Below are positions 58,710 through 64,000 of a stretch of 64,000 bases of DNA, piece by piece. The position numbers and the translations under genes are program-made. This DNA comes from Pseudomonas grimontii. GTDB taxonomy: Bacteria; Pseudomonadota; Gammaproteobacteria; Pseudomonadales; Pseudomonadaceae. The stretch covers positions 1 through 64,000 of the forward strand of contig NZ_VFES01000012.1 in NCBI RefSeq assembly GCF_007858185.1. The letters are read 5' to 3'. A model generated the notes under the pieces. That model was not told where the DNA came from, did no database searches, and worked only from the letters and a program-made list of their open reading frames with translations. Each line of letters starts with the position of its first letter. Position 1 is the stretch's first letter.

Positions 58710-60758
58710 TTAGTACCCCCTTGCCTCAACGATTGCGACCATTCCCGTTTGAAGAATAGAGGCCCACTCTTCTACTTTTATCATGCAGCCTGAAGTAGTC
58801 GCAGAGTGATATGAGCCCGCGCACGTACATCCTATGTTTGATGGCACGCGAAACGTTATTTGCGCATTTAAAAAGCTGTTAGGAAACTGAAAAGGCCACG
58901 ATACAGACAACGTTTTCGTAGATGAAATATCATCTACCGCAACCTCCACCCACTGCTTAATCTCACCCGTGTCCGAGTTTTTGCTCCAGCCACTGGCAGC
59001 GAGCAATGCCGTATCCTTAGGCCTGTTACCTGAGTGCCATATGGTGTGAGCAACAGCCCCTGCTGACCATCCACCCAGCTTGAGTTGATTGTCGGTGTCC
59101 AGCCCAAACATCACACCGTAGGAACCAGGTCGGTGAAAACACATGACTGCCGATGATGGGGCATCACCACCGCTAACCTGGAACGATCCCGCACCTCCGG
59201 GGATGGCGGAAATTGCCCCAAAGCCCGCAGACTGAAAAACCGGATTAGACCCGTTAAGAACAGACTCCCCTTTTTTAATGTAGTCAGAAGGCTTGAAGTT
59301 AGCCGCAGTCCATAGAGCATTACCAAAAACGGCAGCCCCTTTATTTTCAAGGTCAATAAGAAATGGCGTCGAGGCCACCCCACCACTTTTAGCAAAAACC
59401 CTAAAGCTCTTATTGTATATATCGATGTAAACTTCGGCGCTTGGGGTTTTAAACCCAAACTCCGGAGTATCTTCTGTGCCGTTATCCAAAACTATTGGAC
59501 CGGACATTACAGCACCGGTCTTGGGAACTACCGTGGACGGCTCAAAGTTCCCCGAATGCCAAAGCTTACGATAGGCAGCAGGCCCGCCAGCACCCGTATA
59601 CCTGATCCGAAAGTCTTCAGCAGTAACACTCGATACAATATCTAGGGAGTACGCCCCTACTGCTCCTGGGTATTTAATATGCATGCCTACTGCATAAGTC
59701 ATACCTGCCGGAATATCAGTGGAATTACCTTCCGAAGCCGCAAAAAACTGAGTGACAGGAAGATTTGAGATCGCGCCCGCGACCATCGGGGCGCTGGTCA
59801 TCAACCCGCCGGCTCCGATTGGCATCGCATCTGTTATACCGGCACCCGCAAGCGTAGTGGGGTTCGTTCCCGCAGTAACGCGACCGAGCTTATCCACGGT
59901 CAAACTACGGTAGGTGCCAGCGACAATGCCCGTGCGCCCCGCCACCACTTCAAAGGTCAATGCAGTGGTGCCCAGCACAATCGGCGCATCCGTCACCAGC
60001 TGCCACACGCTGTCGCCGTTGGCCGTGCCCTTCTCCACGCTGACGAACAGCCCAGGCGTTACCTCGACACCCGCGTCTGCATCCTGAGCACGTCTCCAGG
60101 CACCATTGGCCGGTACGACATAGATACCGTTGTCTTTCGCCTGGGCCTGGTCTTTCACTAGTACGCGGGCATCTGCAGCAAGCAACACACCGTCGATGGT
60201 TTGAATGCCGTTCAGGGCGATATTCGCCGTGGTGGCAACCAGTACCGAGTGCTTGGAGTCCTGCTTGTTGATGGCCTCCGTAATCGCCAGGTCAACATAT
60301 TCACGAGTCGCCAGCACAATCGCAGGATCGATCTTCAGCACAATGTTGTTGATGCTGGAAACAATGAAGTTCATCCGCACGATCTGCGTACGGCCTGACC
60401 CCTGATCCAGCGCTGGCTTAAAGCTCGGTGCACAGTTGGAAACCGCGACCAAGTCGCCGTCCGAATCGTACAAGCCGATCTCGCGGATCCACCAACCACC
60501 TACGTCTGCAGGAATTACCTGCTCCGCAATGATCACCGCCGCGTTAACCGGATCTACACGCAGTTGATTCAGCGGCGCCCGTCGCTGCTCGTTGATCAGC
60601 TTGGTCTGTGCCGCACTGGGCATCGGGTCGGCGCCATTGGCATCTCCTACTCCCAGTTCGGTGAGGTTCCAGGGAATCCCCAAAGCGTTGGCGTTTGCCA
60701 GCTTGGCGGCCCCCACATTGGTGAGGATCGCCATAAATTGCGAGTTGCGATCAATCAT
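58710..60758 (-). CDS. phage tail fibre protein (P2 gpH-like)
   Basis: 682 residues. The N-terminal DUF3751-like region (FMAILTNVGAAKLANANALG, GGWWIREIGLYDSDGDLVAV) is the baseplate-attachment part; repeats such as AYRKLWHSGNFEPSTVV and AHTIWHSGNRPKDTA follow, and a C-terminal receptor-binding part ends EWASILQTGMVAIVEARGY. It decides host range. Start ATG overlaps gpI stop by ATGA. Confidence 0.9.
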   Translation of the reverse strand: MIDRNSQFMAILTNVGAAKLANANALGIPWNLTELGVGDANGADPMPSAAQTKLINEQRRAPLNQLRVDPVNAAVIIAEQVIPADVGGWWIREIGLYDSDGDLVAVSNCAPSFKPALDQGSGRTQIVRMNFIVSSINNIVLKIDPAIVLATREYVDLAITEAINKQDSKHSVLVATTANIALNGIQTIDGVLLAADARVLVKDQAQAKDNGIYVVPANGAWRRAQDADAGVEVTPGLFVSVEKGTANGDSVWQLVTDAPIVLGTTALTFEVVAGRTGIVAGTYRSLTVDKLGRVTAGTNPTTLAGAGITDAMPIGAGGLMTSAPMVAGAISNLPVTQFFAASEGNSTDIPAGMTYAVGMHIKYPGAVGAYSLDIVSSVTAEDFRIRYTGAGGPAAYRKLWHSGNFEPSTVVPKTGAVMSGPIVLDNGTEDTPEFGFKTPSAEVYIDIYNKSFRVFAKSGGVASTPFLIDLENKGAAVFGNALWTAANFKPSDYIKKGESVLNGSNPVFQSAGFGAISAIPGGAGSFQVSGGDAPSSAVMCFHRPGSYGVMFGLDTDNQLKLGGWSAGAVAHTIWHSGNRPKDTALLAASGWSKNSDTGEIKQWVEVAVDDISSTKTLSVSWPFQFPNSFLNAQITFRVPSNIGCTCAGSYHSATTSGCMIKVEEWASILQTGMVAIVEARGY

Positions 60759-61360
60759 GGGTAAACATCCAGAGTGTCTATGCTGTGTTCGCGCCCGACC
60801 ATGCCGATGTAGCCAGTGACTTCGATGTCACGCTGCACGGGTGGGTAGACGTCGATTACGTCGCCTTCGTAGAGGGCGACACCGATGTGTATTGCGCCTT
60901 GGGTTTCCAAGCTGATCGCGAGGCCGGTCAAAGGCCTGCTGACGGGCTTGGCGTCATCGATCAGGCGCTCAAGCTCCAGGTACATTTCTTCGGTGATGCC
61001 GGTATCCAGTACACCGACCTTCAGCGCGAACGTACCGGGGATGCCCATAGGCGTCGTCTGCCACCACTCCAGCACCTCGATCAGGTAACCCAACGGCTCG
61101 ACCACCCGCCGCAGGGCGCCGATGGTGCCCTTGTGGGCATGCACGTAGAACGCGGAGCGAATGGCGGAACGCTTGACGGCTTCGGACCATTTGTTGTCCC
61201 AGCGGTCGACCGACCAGGTCCAAGCCAGCCACGGCAGCAGATGCGCCGGGCAGGTGTCCGGGTTGTACAGGGTGCGCAGTGGGATCACGGTTTTCTCAGC
61301 CAGCGCGGCCTCGATGGCGCGCTCCAACTGAGTGCTATTCAGGGGGAGCAGACTGGTCAT
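60755..61360 (-). CDS. phage tail protein I (baseplate)
   Basis: 201 residues from MTSLLPLNSTQLERAIEAAL. CPAHLLPWLAWTWSVDRWD is the diagnostic gpI stretch, with RSAFYVHAHKGTIGALRRVV. Connects the baseplate wedge to the fibre. Overlaps gpJ by ATGA. Confidence 0.93.
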   Translation of the reverse strand: MTSLLPLNSTQLERAIEAALAEKTVIPLRTLYNPDTCPAHLLPWLAWTWSVDRWDNKWSEAVKRSAIRSAFYVHAHKGTIGALRRVVEPLGYLIEVLEWWQTTPMGIPGTFALKVGVLDTGITEEMYLELERLIDDAKPVSRPLTGLAISLETQGAIHIGVALYEGDVIDVYPPVQRDIEVTGYIGMVGREHSIDTLDVYP

Positions 61361-62244
61361 GTCGTGCCCCCAAGAACAACACTGAAACCGGTGCAATAGG
61401 CCGCTTGGTACTTGCTCGGCTTTAGGTCTTTCCAGTTTTTCAGCTCGACCCGACCAACGCCACTGATGTGCAACTGGGCGTTAACACCGGATTGAGCCAC
61501 CTCCAGCGCCAGTCGCTTGCGTGGGTTGATCCAGACATCAAGGCGTTTGATAGCCTCAGCCAGGATGGCGTCGTTTTCCGGGCCGGCGCCGATCATGTGC
61601 AGCACAGCATCAATCCGATAGTTCAGGATCTCGGCGCTCTGCACGATGAGGCGGTCGCCAACCGGACGGATGTCATCGTCGCTGAGCTTGGTGTACACCG
61701 CGTCAAGCAGTGGCTGATCGGCTTGGCCGCTACCGGTCAGGCTCAGTACGGTCACCACCACGACCGCCGGTGATGGGCTTTCTGCTGTGGCGTCGGCTAC
61801 CAGCGCCGAAGCATTGCGCGCATGGAAGATGTAGCTGTTGCGTGGGCCGGCGGTGGTCAGCCCTTCGTAGACCAACTGGATACGCTCACGCAGGGCATCG
61901 TCAGATTCTTTAACCTCTTCGACCGGCGGCACCGCCAGCAGGTTAGCCGGCTGAATAACCAGTCGTTGAAGCTTCACGTTGGCCGCAAGCTGATCAAGAT
62001 CCTCCTTTTCGGCATACGCCAGCATCAACGCCTTGGCCGCATCGTTGACCCGTGCGCGATTTTGCATCTTGCCGTAGGCGCCCAGCTCCACGAGCTTGAC
62101 CACAGGGTCGCTTTCCAGCGCGGCGGACCAGTTATCGCCCATGTACTCGCGAAAAGCAGCGAGGCCCTCCTCGTACAATGCCTCGTAGTCCAGAGGTTCC
62201 AGCACCTGCGGCGCAGGCAACGCCGATAAATCCACCGTGCTCAT
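61357..62244 (-). CDS. baseplate assembly protein J
   Basis: 295 residues: PAPQVLEPLDYEALYEEGLA, YAEKEDLDQLAANVKLQRLV, DDALRERIQLVYEGLTTAGP, typical gpJ wedge protein. Overlaps gpW at its start and gpI at its end by four bases. Confidence 0.94.
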   Translation of the reverse strand: MSTVDLSALPAPQVLEPLDYEALYEEGLAAFREYMGDNWSAALESDPVVKLVELGAYGKMQNRARVNDAAKALMLAYAEKEDLDQLAANVKLQRLVIQPANLLAVPPVEEVKESDDALRERIQLVYEGLTTAGPRNSYIFHARNASALVADATAESPSPAVVVVTVLSLTGSGQADQPLLDAVYTKLSDDDIRPVGDRLIVQSAEILNYRIDAVLHMIGAGPENDAILAEAIKRLDVWINPRKRLALEVAQSGVNAQLHISGVGRVELKNWKDLKPSKYQAAYCTGFSVVLGGTT

Positions 62245-62567
62245 GCCGACACCTCCAGTAGCAGGCGTTCGCCCTGATAGTCACCAGTTAACTTGAAGTC
62301 GATGCGGCCGCTGACGATGGCGACGACCTGCACCTGCTCCAGCTTTAGCCGCGGCTCCCAGCGCCCCAGCGAGCGGGCTACCTCGGCCTGCACGGCGCTC
62401 TTCCAGCCCGCGTTGACCGGTAGGTCGACAAAGCGCCGGATCTGGCTGCCGTACTCAGGTCGCATTCGCCGACTGCCCACGGGCGTGCCGAGGATGTCGC
62501 CAATGGACTGTCGGAGATGGTCGAGACCGGACAGCGGTTTGCCGGTGTGGCGATCCATTCCGATCAT
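62241..62567 (-). CDS. baseplate assembly protein W (gp25-like lysozyme fold)
   Basis: 108 residues: RHTGKPLSGLDHLRQSIGDI, LGTPVGSRRMRPEYGSQIRR, FVDLPVNAGWKSAVQAEVAR. gpW/gp25 initiates sheath assembly at the baseplate. Overlaps J. Confidence 0.94.
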   Translation of the reverse strand: MIGMDRHTGKPLSGLDHLRQSIGDILGTPVGSRRMRPEYGSQIRRFVDLPVNAGWKSAVQAEVARSLGRWEPRLKLEQVQVVAIVSGRIDFKLTGDYQGERLLLEVSA

Positions 62568-62572
62568 CGGGA

Positions 62573-62764
62573 TTACTCCTGCTGCAGTTCCGGGTGGGCC
62601 TTGAGGAAGGCGAACTGTTCATCAGTGCTGGCCGTCACGCGCGCCTTGCTCACAGCCAAGGTGCTGCCGTCAGGAAGGACCAGGGTGCGCGAGGTGAAGA
62701 GCGTGTCGCGGAAAACGCGACCAGGTCCCGCTTCGTCCTGACCGTCGGGTTTGTTCTTGCTCAT
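62573..62764 (-). CDS. small phage protein of unknown function between V and W
   Basis: 63 residues: RDTLFTSRTLVLPDGSTLAV, SKARVTASTDEQFAFLKAHP. The gene sits five bases before W and appears at this place in related Pseudomonas tail clusters. It could be a minor baseplate part. No motif seen. Confidence 0.75.
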   Translation of the reverse strand: MSKNKPDGQDEAGPGRVFRDTLFTSRTLVLPDGSTLAVSKARVTASTDEQFAFLKAHPELQQE

Positions 62765-62810
62765 CAGTGGATGCTCCTAAAACGAAAACCCCGCACAGGG
62801 CGGGTCGGAT

Positions 62811-63386
62811 TCAGTGTTTGTGGTTCGGCGTATTGCCGCCGGCATCGATGACCTTGCCGGCACTATTGATGTCGCCAGTTGTGTTCAGCGTGCCGTTGAT
62901 TTGGGTAGCGCCGTCGATGGTGACCGCGCCCACCAGGTTGATCTCGCCCGACACCAGTCGCGTGCTGTCCGGCGTCATCTCCAGTACAGACCCACCTACC
63001 TTGACGGTCACGGTCCCGGCCGGCAGGTCGATGGTGTAGCTGTTGGCTTCCCAGTCGTAGACCAGGGAGCCACCATCGTCGAAACGCCACACCTCAACGT
63101 GGTCGCGGTTGTCAGGCTGGGCGCCGGCATTGCCGTACAGGCCGGGGATGAAGGTGCCCATTGCAGGTTCGCCGCTGGGACTGATCAACGCACCCTGCTC
63201 CCCCATGCTCGGCACCCGCCAATGACGCGCCTTGCCTGCCGCCTGGCTGTGCCAGCGCACCCAGGCGCTGGTCCAGTCGCCGGACTTCACACGCACCATG
63301 GCGGTGGTCAGATCGACCGCCACCACGACACAGGGCATCACCGCTGAGGCGATCATCCGGTCATGCTGGGCGCTGGTATAACTCAT
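62811..63386 (-). CDS. baseplate assembly protein V (spike)
   Basis: 191 residues: CVVVAVDLTTAMVRVKSGDW, HWRVPSMGEQGALISPSGEP, then a repeat-rich beta-helix tip and an end with DAGGNTPNHKH, where His residues bind iron in phage spikes. It is the membrane-piercing spike. Overlaps the upstream gene by four bases. Confidence 0.92.
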   Translation of the reverse strand: MSYTSAQHDRMIASAVMPCVVVAVDLTTAMVRVKSGDWTSAWVRWHSQAAGKARHWRVPSMGEQGALISPSGEPAMGTFIPGLYGNAGAQPDNRDHVEVWRFDDGGSLVYDWEANSYTIDLPAGTVTVKVGGSVLEMTPDSTRLVSGEINLVGAVTIDGATQINGTLNTTGDINSAGKVIDAGGNTPNHKH

Positions 63387-63901
63387 TGCAGATCTCCCGG
63401 ATTGATCTGCCCAACGCCAGGCCCCAAGTCGATGACCAGCGAACCCGGCGGCTCATCCGGCCACGGCCATTCCTCGGCGCCCAGGTAGACCGTCTGATCC
63501 CACTCCACCAGCCAGACGAAATAGCCGTCCAGTTCTGGCTTGGTCCAGTCCTGGGTGGAGCGTACAAACTCGGCGCAATCGACCTCCAGGCCCCAGCTCT
63601 GCCCCCGTAGAAGCACCGCGAGTTGAGAGGCCAACTGCACGGCCTGCCGTTGCGGATCTACGCTGATCGAATCGACGATGATCCGCGCCTCGAACTTGCA
63701 GGTCAGCGAGGTTTCGCCTGTACCGATATCCGGCGCTGGCTCCATTTCGGCCATCTCCAGCAGCACCACCGGCGTAGGGATGCTGGTGTCTGCCGATAGA
63801 TCCGGCCAGAACGATACGCCTTGAATCCCTGGCAACTGCTCCTGCAGGTGCTGCTCGATGGCCTCATACAAACGGTCGAGACTGAAGGGTTGATCAGACA
63901 C
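63383..63901 (-). CDS. phage tail completion-like protein
   Basis: 172 residues from GTG 63901 (SDQPFSLDRLYEAIEQHLQE). VSFWPDLSADTSIPTPVVLL and a C-terminal WSWGLEVD-like part. Genes at this place encode head-tail or tail completion proteins (gpR-like), but I do not recognise the family firmly. Start codon overlaps the upstream gene end. Confidence 0.65.
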   Translation of the reverse strand: MSDQPFSLDRLYEAIEQHLQEQLPGIQGVSFWPDLSADTSIPTPVVLLEMAEMEPAPDIGTGETSLTCKFEARIIVDSISVDPQRQAVQLASQLAVLLRGQSWGLEVDCAEFVRSTQDWTKPELDGYFVWLVEWDQTVYLGAEEWPWPDEPPGSLVIDLGPGVGQINPGDLQ

Positions 63902-64000
63902 GGGCGGTCCCCTTGAGGTACTTCTGCAGTTCAAAGTTGAGTTCTTGCTTGAGGATCTCCAGCAAGCGTTCGTCTGCGCGTTTCACCCAGCTGTCGAAGT
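63894..64000 (-). CDS. partial CDS, C-terminus of a phage tail/virion protein
   Basis: The last 34 codons read FDSWVKRADERLLEILKQEL and FELQKYLKGTARV to a stop at 63894. It overlaps the GTG of the next gene. The window ends within it. Its place before the tail completion-like gene fits a virion morphogenesis protein. Confidence 0.5.
   Translation of the reverse strand, partial: FDSWVKRADERLLEILKQELNFELQKYLKGTARV

Noticed and set aside
1..64000. CRISPR array, rRNA, tRNA
   Set aside because: No regularly spaced repeats and no recognisable tRNA or rRNA sequence were seen on reading; no program was run.

Overview
The window looks like a chromosomal segment of a Pseudomonas of the P. fluorescens group. 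Core genes are GC-rich and typical of the genus (fabV, ppnN, mqo, DUF6124 remnant, G-rich hairpin repeats), and the gene families match plant- and soil-associated pseudomonads. No rRNA, tRNA or CRISPR array was seen.

1-8.3 kb: a peptide-scavenging, plant-signal locus. A six-gene minus-strand operon (proline iminopeptidase, two permeases, two ATPases, a periplasmic binding protein) lies next to a LuxR-solo gene of the PipR/OryR type and a second iminopeptidase. Both peptidase promoters carry an AACCTA-N10-TAGnTT-like dyad, probably the lux-box operator. 8.3-23.3 kb: ordinary chromosome. It holds a purine permease, a decayed nucleoside-porin remnant, the punC/punR purine-efflux pair, an ArgD-type aminotransferase, regulators, a HAD hydrolase, an ExoY-like nucleotidyl cyclase toxin with no secretion genes nearby, fabV, an Asp/Asn-hydroxylase-like protein, ppnN and a VapBC module with a palindromic operator.

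23.68-35.33 kb: an 11.65-kb genomic island of the GInt type. It has split an NADP-dependent oxidoreductase gene, whose 5' and 3' parts flank it. One end carries ginABCD (three overlapping tyrosine recombinase genes and a small HTH/coiled-coil gene); imperfect inverted repeats lie at both ends. Its AT-rich cargo is an unrecognised two-gene operon (a winged-helix-like protein and a PD-(D/E)XK-like nuclease), a RloC-like ATPase with zinc-hook and anticodon-nuclease-like residues, and an antitoxin without a toxin. This is the best candidate for an undescribed defence system.

35.3-42.7 kb: mqo, an MFS exporter, a small lipoprotein and a phosphatase, then a decayed stretch (DUF6124 pseudogene, twice-frameshifted Wzz-like gene, other fragments). 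42.7-46.9 kb: an AT-rich cluster of nuclease-like genes (EEP nuclease with an unknown partner, a protein with a HEPN-like motif, HNH nuclease, DUF4263/Shedu-like nuclease).

46.9-64 kb: the tail and lysis half of a P2-like prophage or R-type tailocin, read on the minus strand: tail completion-V-W-J-I-fibre-assembly-sheath-tube-E/E'-T-U-X-D-endolysin-Rz/Rz1, then a Dam methylase behind a LexA box. A Tat-exported GH109-like gene sits on the opposite strand between an intact endolysin and the broken 5' end of a second one. The window ends inside the phage, so heads, integrase and the far attachment site cannot be judged.
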